Shown here piece after piece: positions 24,591 through 33,619 of a stretch of 38,038 nt of DNA (its first letter is position 1; each line of letters begins with the position of its first letter). Origin of the DNA: CAUPWF01 sp036656615 (GTDB taxonomy: Bacteria > Bacillota > Clostridia > Lachnospirales > Lachnospiraceae); contig JAVXHY010000019.1 of assembly GCA_036656615.1 (NCBI GenBank), forward strand, positions 1-38,038, in the 5' to 3' direction. A program made the position numbers and the translations under genes. The notes beneath the pieces are model-generated. The model saw only the letters and a list, made by a program, of their open reading frames with translations, made no database searches and had not been told where the DNA came from.

Positions 24591-26000
24591 CTATATCAGC
24601 TTTTTTCTTGGTGCTACATGTATGGCTCCGCCACACGCCTCTTCTAACGCTTCTCCTACACCTTCGTTGTACGTAGGATGTGCCCTCATGGCCTTTAATA
24701 ACTGATGGGTCGTCAATTGATTAGCAATTGCCGTTCCAAGCTCTCCAATCATATCTGTCGCTCTAGCACACATCATCTGTGTCCCAAGAATCACATCCGT
24801 GGAGGATTCAATAATCATCTTAATAAAGCCTCGTTCTTCTTTTGTAATCATGGATTTACTATTTGCGCTCATGATGAATTTTACAACTTTAACTTCAATT
24901 CCTTGAACTTTTGCCTCTTCTTCCGTCAATCCTACACTTGCAATTTCCGGACTGGTATACACACATCCCGGTACCACGTGTAAATCAATGGAAGGTTCTT
25001 TCCCTGCCAGCATTTCTGCCACATAAATACCCTGTGCACTTGCTGTATGGGCTAGTTGTGGTCCCATGATCAAGTCCCCAATTGCATAGACTCCAGCTAT
25101 GCTGGATTGAAAATCATTGTCTACTACTACTCTTCCACGTTCCATGTCCAAGGTTAAATTAGAATCAAACAACCCCTCTGTATTTGGACAGCGACCCACT
25201 GCTGCCAAAACATATTCTGCCTGAATATGAATTTCTTTTTCTTTTTCTATCAAGGTACAAGTAAGTTCTTCCCCTGCTCTCTTAATATGTTGAACTGCAG
25301 CACTCGTGTAGATATCCATACCTCTTTTTTTCAAGATCATCTTTAAGTTCTGTGAAATATCCTTATCCATATTTGGCACGATTCTTTGTAATGCTTCTAC
25401 AATTGTCACCTTACAGCCCAATGACGCAAATACGGCTGCGAATTCTACACTAATCACACCTCCGCCTATAATCACTAAACTTGTCGGTACCTGTTCCAGC
25501 TGAAATAATTCATCACTTGTTAGAACACCTGGCAAATCGATTCCCTCAATTGGCGGAATCACTGGCTTTGAACCAGATGCCAAAATTACAGAATTAGCCG
25601 TCAATACTTGTGTCCCTTCTTGTGTGACTACTGTTACCTTTTTTTCTGCCCCAAGTGTCCCTTTTCCCTTGATGAGCGTAACGCCATTGGCTTTAAAAAG
25701 CTGTTCTACCCCTTTGCGAAGGCCTTCTGATATTTCTTCTTTATAAGAAAGGATTTTGCCATAATCATAGGTCACATCCTTTGCAAAGATGCCAAACCGC
25801 TCGCCGTCTTTGATTTCTTTATAAAGTGAAGATGCATGTATCATTGCTTTCGCCGGTATACATCCACGATTCAAACAGGTTCCGCCTACTTCTCTCTCTT
25901 CAATAACCAGAGTATCTAATCCAAGCTTTGCAGCTTTAATTGCAGCCACATAACCTCCCGGACCCGATCCAATTACAATTAAATCAAACTGTTCTTTCAT
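24591..26000 (-). CDS. lpdA: Dihydrolipoyl dehydrogenase (glycine cleavage L protein)
   Basis: A 469-residue flavoenzyme that reoxidises dihydrolipoyl-H protein with NAD+. Seen: the FAD loop VIGSGPGGYVAA, the redox disulphide Cys42-Cys47 in GGTCLNRGCIPAKA, the NAD loop VIIGGGVISVEFA, GDLIMGPQLAHTA and the C-terminal active-site HPTYNEGVGEAL. There is no lipoyl domain fused at the N-terminus. It follows lplA by 22 bases in the glycine operon, which points to GcvL service. Confidence 0.95.
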   Translation of the reverse strand: MKEQFDLIVIGSGPGGYVAAIKAAKLGLDTLVIEEREVGGTCLNRGCIPAKAMIHASSLYKEIKDGERFGIFAKDVTYDYGKILSYKEEISEGLRKGVEQLFKANGVTLIKGKGTLGAEKKVTVVTQEGTQVLTANSVILASGSKPVIPPIEGIDLPGVLTSDELFQLEQVPTSLVIIGGGVISVEFAAVFASLGCKVTIVEALQRIVPNMDKDISQNLKMILKKRGMDIYTSAAVQHIKRAGEELTCTLIEKEKEIHIQAEYVLAAVGRCPNTEGLFDSNLTLDMERGRVVVDNDFQSSIAGVYAIGDLIMGPQLAHTASAQGIYVAEMLAGKEPSIDLHVVPGCVYTSPEIASVGLTEEEAKVQGIEVKVVKFIMSANSKSMITKEERGFIKMIIESSTDVILGTQMMCARATDMIGELGTAIANQLTTHQLLKAMRAHPTYNEGVGEALEEACGGAIHVAPRKKLI

Positions 26001-26022
26001 TACTATCCCCTTTACTGTTACA

Positions 26023-27027
26023 TCAAATATCTATCTCCATGAACCATGCCCTTACATCTCGAAGAATTTCTTCTTTGCTTTCTGCCTTCACCTGTTCCTG
26101 TACAAGTTCCAATATCTGGCAAATCGCTTTTTTTTCATATTTACAAGAACGCAATGATGTAGAAATCAAACGAATACCTTCCGGATCCATAGCATCAGAA
26201 TATACTTCTACATCTTGAATACTTCCTTTTTGAATTTGAAACTGTAACACTAGGTTTCCCCATGAAAATTGATGTGATAATTCCTGCTGAAATTCTATTT
26301 TTCTCCCAAATATCCACTCCCAGGAAGCAAACCATTGTGTACCCTTTTGAATCATTTCTTGATCCAAACTTTCTTCCTTTAATATATGAGCTTTCAATGA
26401 GTATACTTCTTGAAATGCTTCCAGCATCTTTTCCTTCACATCCTCTATCGTTACTTGTGTTTTATAATCTGATAGATTTGTTACTCTGGATTTTACAGAA
26501 TCTACGCCTTTAGACTTTAATTTTTCCTTAGATACCGTTAAATATTTAGATAAATCCGAAATATTTACATGAACCATAATTGTCCCATGATGATAACAAT
26601 GCTGCTTGGTCTCATAAAAAGCATTGCCAGAAAACTTTCTGCCATCTATGAGAATATCATTTCTACCTGATTTTTCTGCTTTCATTCCAAGTTTTTGCAC
26701 TGCAATTAAAATGACCTGAAGCTGTTTTTCCAAATCATAATTTTCTTTTCGTACTAGAAATGTAAAATTCAAATTACCCAAATCATGAAATACAGCTCCA
26801 CCACCTGACAAACGCCGGACCAACTGTCCACCCTCATCCTGAAGTTTATGAACGAGACATTCTTTCCAGGCATTTTGGTTTCTTCCTATCACCACGGTAT
26901 TTTTATTCTGCCACAAATATAAGATACATTCCTCTTGCAATACACTTTTTAGTAAATATTCCTCAATTGCCAAATTTCTATAAGGACTTGTCTGCTTACT
27001 TTCCATATATGTTATACACTGTATCAT
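26023..27027 (-). CDS. lplA: Lipoate-protein ligase A
   Basis: A 334-residue ligase that activates lipoate with ATP and attaches it to a lysine, here most likely of GcvH. Seen: RRLSGGGAVFHDLGNLNFTF (lipoate-binding loop), the catalytic lysine in DGRKFSGNA, then HHGTIMV, and a C-terminal accessory domain (about 245-334). The frame opens at 27063 inside gcvPB, but AAGGAG is 6 bases before the ATG at 27027, so I use that start; the gap to gcvPB is then 10 bases. Confidence 0.93.
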   Translation of the reverse strand: MIQCITYMESKQTSPYRNLAIEEYLLKSVLQEECILYLWQNKNTVVIGRNQNAWKECLVHKLQDEGGQLVRRLSGGGAVFHDLGNLNFTFLVRKENYDLEKQLQVILIAVQKLGMKAEKSGRNDILIDGRKFSGNAFYETKQHCYHHGTIMVHVNISDLSKYLTVSKEKLKSKGVDSVKSRVTNLSDYKTQVTIEDVKEKMLEAFQEVYSLKAHILKEESLDQEMIQKGTQWFASWEWIFGRKIEFQQELSHQFSWGNLVLQFQIQKGSIQDVEVYSDAMDPEGIRLISTSLRSCKYEKKAICQILELVQEQVKAESKEEILRDVRAWFMEIDI

Positions 27028-27037
27028 GACATACTCC

Positions 27038-28477
27038 TTATAACGAATGCAATGGATATTCATACCTTAATATTGGATTTCTTGCCGCACCCACTTCATC
27101 CAGTCTTGTAACTGGTGTATGAATTGGAGCTTGATGCAATTCTTCTGGATTCGTCTTTGCTACTTCATACAACTGCCTAAATATTTCAATTGCATGATCT
27201 AGTGTTTCTTTGGATTCTGTCTCTGTGGGTTCAATCATCAATGCTTCATGTACGATCATTGGAAAATACATGGTTGGCGGATGAATTCCATTATCTAACA
27301 GACCCTTCGCTATATCCATTGCAGATACACCAGTCTCTTTTTTTAAGTCCTCTAAGCTCATTACAAATTCATGCATACAAGTTTCATCATAAGCCATGGT
27401 GTAAATGTCCTGCAAGTTCCGCATCATATAATTAGCGTTTAAAACTGCATTCTGACTAGCTTCTGGTATGCCTTCTTTGCCTAACATTAAGATATAGGTC
27501 AATGCCCTTACTACTACTAAAAAATTACCATAAAAGCTTTTTACTTCACCAATACTATTTGCGCTTTTAACAAATGTAAGTTCTTTTTCGCCTTCTACTG
27601 CTGCCGATGGAAGAAATTGTCCCAAGAATTCTTTACAGCCTACTGGTCCACTTCCCGGCCCGCCTCCACCATGTGGAGTAGAAAATGTCTTATGAAGATT
27701 CAAGTGTATGACATCAAATCCCATATCTCCCGGTCGTACTGTTCCCATAACTGCATTGAGATTTGCTCCGTCATAGTAGACCAAGCCACCGCAATCATGT
27801 ATGATTTTTGTTATTTCTAATATATTTTTATCGAACAGTCCTACTGTATTTGGATTTGTAAGCATCAAACCTGCCGTGTCTGCTCCCACCAGTTCTCTCA
27901 ACTTCTCGATATCCACACATCCATCTGTCTTGGATGGTACACTGACTACGGAGAATCCAGCCATAGCTGCACTGGCCGGATTAGTTCCATGAGCAGAATC
28001 TGGTACAATGATTTTCGTTCTTTGTGTTTCTCCCTTGCTCAAATGATAGGCCTTGATCAGCATAATTCCAACAAATTCCCCATGTGCTCCTGCTGCCGGT
28101 TGAAACGTCATATGATCCATCCCTGTAATTTCACATAATAAAGACTCTGCCGTTTTCAATACCTCCATGCAACCTTGTACCGTATGCAATGGCTGCAATG
28201 GGTGAATTTCAGTAAATCCCGGTAATCCCGCCATATCATCATTGATTTTAGGATTATACTTCATAGTGCAAGATCCAAGGGGATAAAATCCATCATTCAC
28301 ACCATGAGATTTCTTTGCAAGTTCTGTATAATGTCTGCTCAGATCATTTTCTGAGACCTCTGGCAAATGTAAGACCATCTTCCTTTTGTCTGTTTGTCTT
28401 ATCTCAATCTCTGGCACATCACAGGATGGAAGTTCACTTAAATGTCTGCCTTCTTTGCTTTTCTCAAATATCAGCAT
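27038..28477 (-). CDS. gcvPB: Glycine dehydrogenase (decarboxylating) subunit 2
   Basis: A 479-residue PLP-binding half of the two-subunit P protein. With GcvPA it decarboxylates glycine and passes the aminomethyl group to lipoyl-H. The PLP lysine is Lys263 in HLNLHKTFSTPHGGGGPG. Other landmarks are YPLGSCTMKYNPK, DSAHGTNPASA and TNPNTVGLFD. Length and motifs are complete. It follows gcvPA by 3 bases with a GGAGGTG site upstream. Confidence 0.97.
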   Translation of the reverse strand: MLIFEKSKEGRHLSELPSCDVPEIEIRQTDKRKMVLHLPEVSENDLSRHYTELAKKSHGVNDGFYPLGSCTMKYNPKINDDMAGLPGFTEIHPLQPLHTVQGCMEVLKTAESLLCEITGMDHMTFQPAAGAHGEFVGIMLIKAYHLSKGETQRTKIIVPDSAHGTNPASAAMAGFSVVSVPSKTDGCVDIEKLRELVGADTAGLMLTNPNTVGLFDKNILEITKIIHDCGGLVYYDGANLNAVMGTVRPGDMGFDVIHLNLHKTFSTPHGGGGPGSGPVGCKEFLGQFLPSAAVEGEKELTFVKSANSIGEVKSFYGNFLVVVRALTYILMLGKEGIPEASQNAVLNANYMMRNLQDIYTMAYDETCMHEFVMSLEDLKKETGVSAMDIAKGLLDNGIHPPTMYFPMIVHEALMIEPTETESKETLDHAIEIFRQLYEVAKTNPEELHQAPIHTPVTRLDEVGAARNPILRYEYPLHSL

Positions 28478-28480
28478 GTC

Positions 28481-29803
28481 CTACACCTCCTTCAGGATAT
28501 GGATCACTTCATCTATATCCTCTTTGCTATTCATTTCTGTACAGCACCACAATATCTGTCCTTCTCGTTCCCCGGAAAGCGGATAACCTCCCAATATTCC
28601 ATGTTCTTCTAATAAATCCATTACCAGGTCCACAGGCAATTTAGAGGTTGTCATGAATTCATTAAAATATGCTGTTTGATTCATCAAAGAATAACCAATC
28701 GCATGTAATTGTTCCGCCATATAATGCGCTTTTGACATGCTTTGCACCGCCGCCTGTCTAATTCCAGTCTCCCCCATAGCAGCCATATAAACACTGACTG
28801 CTAATGCACAAAGTGCCTGATTAGAGCATATGTTACTGGAGGCTTTCTCTCTTCTAATGTGTTGCTCTCTTGCCTGCAAAGTTAATACATAACCCACATT
28901 TCCATTGGTGTCTTTTGTCTGCCCTACTACCCTTCCAGGTAATTTTCTAGTCAGTTTGGTGGTACAGGCCATAAAGCCCAAATAAGGTCCCCCAAATCCC
29001 AAGGATAATCCCAATGGCTGGCCTTCACCTACCGCTATGTCTGCTCCATATTCTTTTGGGGTTTTCAGAATCCCCAAAGAAATGGGGTTCACTCCCATCA
29101 TATATTTTGCCCCTGCCTGATGTGTAATTTCCCCAATTTTATCCGCTTCTTCTAAATTTCCATAAAAATTTGGATGTTGAATATATACACAAGCAGTTTG
29201 TTCATCTAAATGCGCTTCTAAGTATGATAAGTCTGTAACACCCTCTTTTTCCGGTATGATTTCTAATTCCATTCCATTCCCAAAGCAATAAGTTTGAATA
29301 GTTTTCATAACATAAGGTGGTACCGTAGCTGATATAAAGGCTTTCTTACGTTTTTTATCTTGACACATTGCTACACCTTCTGCTGCTGCCGATGCCCCAT
29401 CATAGACGGACGCATTGGAAGCATCCATTCCGGTCAATTCACATATCATAGTCTGATACTCGAAAATCGACTGTAAAATTCCCTGACTAATTTCCGCCTG
29501 ATAAGGTGTATAAGCCGTCAAGAAATTTTCCTTAGAAATTACGTGGGAAACTATGGATGGAATAAAATGCTTATAAGCTCCCGCTCCCCGAAATATTCGA
29601 TCATATACTTTATTCTTTGCTGCAATTTGCTGCATTTTCTTTCTTACTTCCAGCTCAGACAATCCCTCTGGAATCTGAAGTCCATCCTTTAATTTCACTT
29701 CTTCCGGAATGTGACTAAATAAATCTTCTATTGAATGACAGCCAATATCCTCCAGCATAACAGCCTGTTCTTTCTCAGTTGTCGGCACAAATCTTCCCAT
29801 CAT
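28481..29803 (-). CDS. gcvPA: Glycine dehydrogenase (decarboxylating) subunit 1
   Basis: A 440-residue PLP-fold partner of GcvPB that lacks the PLP lysine by design. Family landmarks are RGAGAYKHFIPSIV, TAYTPYQAEISQG, TGMDASNASVYDGASAAAE and REQHIRREKASSNICSNQAL. The length is normal. Start at the first of two tandem ATG codons after AAGGCGGTG. It follows gcvH by 14 bases. Confidence 0.97.
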   Translation of the reverse strand: MMGRFVPTTEKEQAVMLEDIGCHSIEDLFSHIPEEVKLKDGLQIPEGLSELEVRKKMQQIAAKNKVYDRIFRGAGAYKHFIPSIVSHVISKENFLTAYTPYQAEISQGILQSIFEYQTMICELTGMDASNASVYDGASAAAEGVAMCQDKKRKKAFISATVPPYVMKTIQTYCFGNGMELEIIPEKEGVTDLSYLEAHLDEQTACVYIQHPNFYGNLEEADKIGEITHQAGAKYMMGVNPISLGILKTPKEYGADIAVGEGQPLGLSLGFGGPYLGFMACTTKLTRKLPGRVVGQTKDTNGNVGYVLTLQAREQHIRREKASSNICSNQALCALAVSVYMAAMGETGIRQAAVQSMSKAHYMAEQLHAIGYSLMNQTAYFNEFMTTSKLPVDLVMDLLEEHGILGGYPLSGEREGQILWCCTEMNSKEDIDEVIHILKEV

Positions 29804-29817
29804 ATCACCGCCTTTTC

Positions 29818-30201
29818 TTATGCTTGCTCACTCTCTACAAACGCTTCATATTCCTCCGCCGTTAAGAATGCTTCCTTTTCTGTAATTTTATTTACCTTTA
29901 AAAGCCAGGCTTCATATGGTGCTTCATTAATGAGTTCCGGAGCATCCAGCAACTCCTCATTTACTTCATAGACAATGCCTGTAATTGGTGAAAATACATC
30001 CGATACTGCCTTCACGGACTCTACATCTCCTAAAGACTCTCCCACCTCAACTTCATCTCCTATTTCCGGCAGATTTACGAATACCAAATCCCCCAATTCC
30101 GTTTGTGCATAATCAGTTAATCCCACCACTGCTGTTGTTTCTTCCTCAAATCTAACCCATTCATGTGATTTTGTATAACAAACACCTTCTACTAATTTCA
30201 T
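29818..30201 (-). CDS. gcvH: Glycine cleavage system H protein
   Basis: A 127-residue lipoyl carrier that shuttles the aminomethyl arm between P, T and L proteins. The lipoylated residue is Lys64 in the motif GDVESVKAVSDVFSPITG. The N-terminus has SHEWVRFE and GLTDYAQTELGDLVFVNLP. The length is normal. A GGGAGG site precedes the ATG. Confidence 0.97.
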   Translation of the reverse strand: MKLVEGVCYTKSHEWVRFEEETTAVVGLTDYAQTELGDLVFVNLPEIGDEVEVGESLGDVESVKAVSDVFSPITGIVYEVNEELLDAPELINEAPYEAWLLKVNKITEKEAFLTAEEYEAFVESEQA

Positions 30202-30238
30202 TTCTAATTTCCTCCCAATCTAATTTTATGTGTTATAT

Positions 30239-31327
30239 TTACTTTTGTCTTTTATAAAAAGGAAGTGCAATTACTTCCGCTTCTATTTTTCTTTGGCGAA
30301 CCAAAACTTCCACCTTAGTTCCTATTTCTGTAAAGGCAATATCCAAAAGTGCCATTGCAATGGGATAACCCAAGTACGGACAATGTGTGCCAGATGTTGT
30401 GTGTCCCACTTGTTCTTCACCTACCCACACGGATTCCTGTTCCCTGATAATGCCCCGTCCAATTACTTTAAGACCAACTCTTTTTCTTGTTAATTCTCCA
30501 TGACTAAGCAAAGCTGATTTACCAATAAAATCTTCTTTTTGCATTTTAACTGCAAAAGAGAGCCCTGCTTCCAGTGGTGAAATCGTATCATCCATTTCAT
30601 GACCATACAAGGGCATCGCAGCTTCCATACGCAAGGTATCTCTAGCCCCCAATCCACAAGGTACCAATCCTTCCTCCTTACCAGCTTCTAACAAAACATT
30701 CCACATGTTCTCCGCATTCTGACTACTTAAATAGAGTTCCACCCCGTCTTCTCCTGTATATCCAGTTTTGGAAACGATACAATTCATCCCTGCTACCTTG
30801 GCATCAAAAATTGCATGATAATATTTTGCAGGAATGTTCTCTTTCGTTGTCAATTTTTCAAGAATTTCCATGGCTTTTGGTCCTTGTAGTGCAATCTGGG
30901 CCAGTTGATCAGAAATATCTTCTATTGTAACATTCCCAAATTTATGATCCAACATCCATTGATAATCTTTCTCTCTGTTAGATGCATTCACAACAATAAA
31001 ATAAGTATTTTCTGCTTGTTTATATACAATTAAATCGTCCACAATTCCACCGGTTTCATTACACATTGGGCTATATCTAGCCTGACCATCCACCATATTA
31101 TCAAAATTATTTGTTAGAAGCATCTGTAAATTAGCTAATGCATCCTCTCCTTTACAAAGGATTTCCCCCATGTGGGATACATCAAAAAGACCAGCTGCCG
31201 TACGTACTGCCATATGTTCCTTTATTACTCCCAATTCATATTGAACCGGCAACAAATAACCAGCGAATGGTACCATCTTCCCTTTGGCTTTCACATGTGT
31301 TTCATAAAGTGGTGTTTTTAATTCCAT
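30239..31327 (-). CDS. gcvT: Glycine cleavage system T protein (aminomethyltransferase)
   Basis: A 362-residue enzyme that releases NH3 from aminomethyl-H and makes 5,10-methylene-THF. Seen: the N-terminal TPLYETHVKAKGKMVPFAGY, FDVSHMGE, SKTGYTGEDGVEL and LGARDTLRMEAAMPLYGHE, the last near the catalytic Asp and folate site. The frame is open from 31378, but GGGGAGG is properly spaced for the ATG at 31327 (MELKTPLYE), so I place the start there. It lies 16 bases after glyA. Confidence 0.96.
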   Translation of the reverse strand: MELKTPLYETHVKAKGKMVPFAGYLLPVQYELGVIKEHMAVRTAAGLFDVSHMGEILCKGEDALANLQMLLTNNFDNMVDGQARYSPMCNETGGIVDDLIVYKQAENTYFIVVNASNREKDYQWMLDHKFGNVTIEDISDQLAQIALQGPKAMEILEKLTTKENIPAKYYHAIFDAKVAGMNCIVSKTGYTGEDGVELYLSSQNAENMWNVLLEAGKEEGLVPCGLGARDTLRMEAAMPLYGHEMDDTISPLEAGLSFAVKMQKEDFIGKSALLSHGELTRKRVGLKVIGRGIIREQESVWVGEEQVGHTTSGTHCPYLGYPIAMALLDIAFTEIGTKVEVLVRQRKIEAEVIALPFYKRQK

Positions 31328-31343
31328 GTCCATTCCTCCCCTT

Positions 31344-32585
31344 CTATTCATATATTGGATATTCCCCACAAATTTCATCCACCGAGTTTCTAATTATTTC
31401 TGCTTTTGTGTCAAAGTCTACAACTGCCATCTTGATTAACTTACCTATTACCATCATTTCTTTTTCTTTCATTCCTCTTGTAGTAACTGCTGGAGTTCCA
31501 ATGCGAATTCCACTTGTTATAAACGGACTTGCCGGATCATTTGGCACTGTATTTTTATTCACTGTAATGTATACCTCATCTAAACGTTTCTGTAGCTCTT
31601 TACCAGTAATACCCATATTTTGTAAATCTATTAGCATCAGATGGTTATCTGTTCCTTTACTAACCAAATCAAATCCTTCACTCATTAGTGATTTCGACAA
31701 TGCTTTTGCATTCTTTAACACTTGTTCCTGATAGATCTTGAATTCTGGTTTTAAAGCTTCTCCAAAGCACACTGCCTTTGCTGCTATAATATTCATAAGC
31801 GGACCACCCTGTGTTCCGGGGAATATAGACTTATTAATCGCTTTAGCCAAATATTCCTTGCACATAATCATCCCACCTCTTGGTCCACGAAGTGTTTTAT
31901 GAGTAGTAGTTGTCACTACATCTGCATACGGTACTGGGTTTTGATGCAAACCGGCAGCAACCAAACCTGCGATATGTGCCATATCTACAAATAAATATGC
32001 ACCAACTTCTCTTGCAATATCCGCGAAAATATCAAATTGAATTTCCCTTGGATAAGCGGACGCTCCAGCTACAATCATTTTAGGCTTATGTTCTTTCGCC
32101 AATGCTCTCACGGATTCATAATCTATATACCCCTTTTCATCAACACCATAGGGAATAAAATGATAAAGAATACCTGACATATTTACAGGTGATCCATGGG
32201 TCAAATGGCCCCCATTGGCTAAGTCAAGTCCTAATACTGTGTCTCCCGGCTGTAAAAGTGCCATATATACTGCAATATTAGCATTTGCCCCTGAATGAGG
32301 CTGAACACATACATGCTCACACCCAAATAATTGCTTTGCGCGACTAATGGCCAGTTCTTCTAACACATCGATTTCTTCACATCCGCCATAATAACGTCTT
32401 CCTGGATATCCTTCCGCGTATTTATTTGTTGGCACAGTTGCCATCGCCATCATGACTGCTTCTGACACAATATTTTCAGATGCAATTAATTCTAAATTCC
32501 TTTTTTGCCTCCTGTTTTCAGCTAATAGAGCATTTCCTACTTCTTGATCACACTCCCTGATATAATCCATTACATGTTGTACCAT
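31344..32585 (-). CDS. glyA: Serine hydroxymethyltransferase
   Basis: A 413-residue PLP enzyme that interconverts serine and glycine using THF. The PLP lysine is Lys230 in VVTTTTHKTLRGPRGG; LELIASENIVS, KYAEGYPGRRYYGG and HSGANANIAVY are also seen. It is the first gene of the glycine-cleavage operon, which supports serine-glycine-C1 interconversion. An AGAGGGGG site precedes the ATG at 32585. A 230-base structured leader with a terminator lies upstream and presumably controls the whole operon. Confidence 0.97.
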   Translation of the reverse strand: MVQHVMDYIRECDQEVGNALLAENRRQKRNLELIASENIVSEAVMMAMATVPTNKYAEGYPGRRYYGGCEEIDVLEELAISRAKQLFGCEHVCVQPHSGANANIAVYMALLQPGDTVLGLDLANGGHLTHGSPVNMSGILYHFIPYGVDEKGYIDYESVRALAKEHKPKMIVAGASAYPREIQFDIFADIAREVGAYLFVDMAHIAGLVAAGLHQNPVPYADVVTTTTHKTLRGPRGGMIMCKEYLAKAINKSIFPGTQGGPLMNIIAAKAVCFGEALKPEFKIYQEQVLKNAKALSKSLMSEGFDLVSKGTDNHLMLIDLQNMGITGKELQKRLDEVYITVNKNTVPNDPASPFITSGIRIGTPAVTTRGMKEKEMMVIGKLIKMAVVDFDTKAEIIRNSVDEICGEYPIYE

Positions 32586-32666
32586 CCTTTATATCCCCCT
32601 CTGTTCTTGATTTACTTACATGCATGATGCAGATTATCTTATTTCCTATATTTTCATAGCAAATAC

Positions 32667-32715
32667 AAAAAAAAGACAAATATAAATATCACATGACTTG
32701 ATACTTACATTTGTC
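32667..32715 (-). terminator. Leader terminator upstream of glyA
   Basis: GACAAATGTAAGTATCA (32715-32699) pairs fully, using two G-U pairs, with 32691-32675. The loop has 7 bases and the stem is followed by eight T (32674-32667) on the minus strand. It is a textbook intrinsic terminator 82 bases before the glyA start. Its 5' arm contains the sequence that pairs into the upstream leader domain. Confidence 0.9.
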
Positions 32716-32817
32716 TCTATCCTTTAACCTGAAAGATTTCTCACCTCTCTACCCATTGAGCCAAGCACTAAGCTACGAGTAAAGGCATGTAAGTGAAATC
32801 GTATCTGTCAACGATTT
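32703..32817 (-). promoter_or_regulatory. Candidate riboswitch domain in the glyA-gcv leader
   Basis: In RNA order it has a 7-bp hairpin (AAATCGT/ACGATTT, 32817-32796), then a domain closed by ACTTACAT (32794-32787) with ATGTAAGT (32710-32703), and possibly an inner CCTTTA/TAAAGG stem (32785-32780 with 32726-32721). The closing stem uses bases of the terminator's 5' arm, so the two folds exclude each other: a stabilised domain means read-through. The 3' part (CTTTCAGG, then AAAGGATAGAGA) resembles the 3' end of glycine aptamers, but their CCGAAGG core is not found. It is either a divergent glycine switch or another class. Confidence 0.65.
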
Positions 32818-32823
32818 ATACAA

Positions 32824-32852
32824 ATTGTACTATATAAAATCTAACCAGTCAA
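32824..32852 (-). promoter_or_regulatory. Promoter of the glyA-gcv operon
   Basis: Minus-strand -35 TTGACT (32852-32847) and -10 TACAAT (32829-32824), 17 bases apart. The RNA would start near 32817, at the 5' hairpin of the leader. It lies only 24 bases beyond the stop of the ABC ATPase gene, with no terminator between. Confidence 0.8.
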
Positions 32853-32875
32853 CAAAAGATACATTCTTCACAAGG

Positions 32876-33619
32876 CTATAATACCTTTGACAAAAATTCC
32901 TGTAATCTCACATCTTTTGGATCTTCAAAAAAATCTTTCGGGTTGTTTTGTTCTTTAATTTTACCTGCATCCATGAAAATTACTCTAGATGCTACTTCTT
33001 TTGCAAATCCCATTTCATGGGTAACTACCACCATGGTCATTCCATCATGCGCCAGCTTACGCATCAACTCCAACACCTCACCTACCATTTCTGGATCCAA
33101 TGCCGAAGTAGGTTCATCAAAGAGCATAACATCCGGGTTCATAGCCAGCGCTCGAATAATAGCAATACGCTGCTTTTGTCCTCCAGATAATTGAGAAGGG
33201 TAGGAATCTGCTTTTTCCTGCAGTCCCACCAATTCCAATAATTTTAAAGCCTGTTCCTTTGCTTCTTCATTACTCTTTCCAAGGAGTTTGATGGGAGCTA
33301 ATGTAATGTTTTGTATAATGGTTTTATGAGGAAATAAGTTAAAGTGTTGAAACACCATACCCATTTTTTGTCTATGCTTATCAATATCTGTTTTCTTGTC
33401 TGTGATATCCACACCCTCAAAATAAACATGTCCCGAAGATGGCATTTCCAGTAAATTCAGAGATCGCAAAAAAGTGGATTTACCTGAACCGGATGGGCCT
33501 ACAATTACCACTACTTCACCTTGACGAATTTCCTCCGAAACACCATCTAAAGCATGGAGCTTTTTATATATTTTATGTACATCTTCTACTTTAATTAATA
33601 CATCGCCTTTAGTGGTCAC
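32876..33619 (-). CDS. Polar amino acid ABC transporter, ATP-binding protein
   Basis: A 247-residue GlnQ/ArtP-type ATPase that powers amino acid uptake. Walker A is GPSGSGKST, signature LSGGQKQR, Walker B VMLFDEPTSALD and the switch His lies in VVVTHEMGFA. The start is GTG at 33619, preceded by AAGGAGG with a 10-base spacer. The first 11 bases overlap the permease gene, suggesting coupled translation. Confidence 0.95.
   Translation of the reverse strand: MTTKGDVLIKVEDVHKIYKKLHALDGVSEEIRQGEVVVIVGPSGSGKSTFLRSLNLLEMPSSGHVYFEGVDITDKKTDIDKHRQKMGMVFQHFNLFPHKTIIQNITLAPIKLLGKSNEEAKEQALKLLELVGLQEKADSYPSQLSGGQKQRIAIIRALAMNPDVMLFDEPTSALDPEMVGEVLELMRKLAHDGMTMVVVTHEMGFAKEVASRVIFMDAGKIKEQNNPKDFFEDPKDVRLQEFLSKVL

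Noticed and set aside
27038..29803. Broken gcvP gene split by a frameshift
   Set aside because: The two frames correspond to the normal two-subunit PA/PB form, each with its own ribosome binding site and complete motifs.
31138..31731. 197-codon plus-strand frame across gcvT/glyA
   Set aside because: Antisense to two confident genes, with an arbitrary composition and no start signals.
32740..32775. tRNA-like stretch (GGCTCAATGGGTAGAG) in the glyA leader
   Set aside because: It resembles a D arm, but no acceptor stem, anticodon arm or T arm can be completed around it. It more likely belongs to the regulatory leader.
32667..32852. T-box leader upstream of glyA
   Set aside because: No T-box core (TGGTACCGCG type) or specifier stem is present; the element between promoter and terminator is too short.
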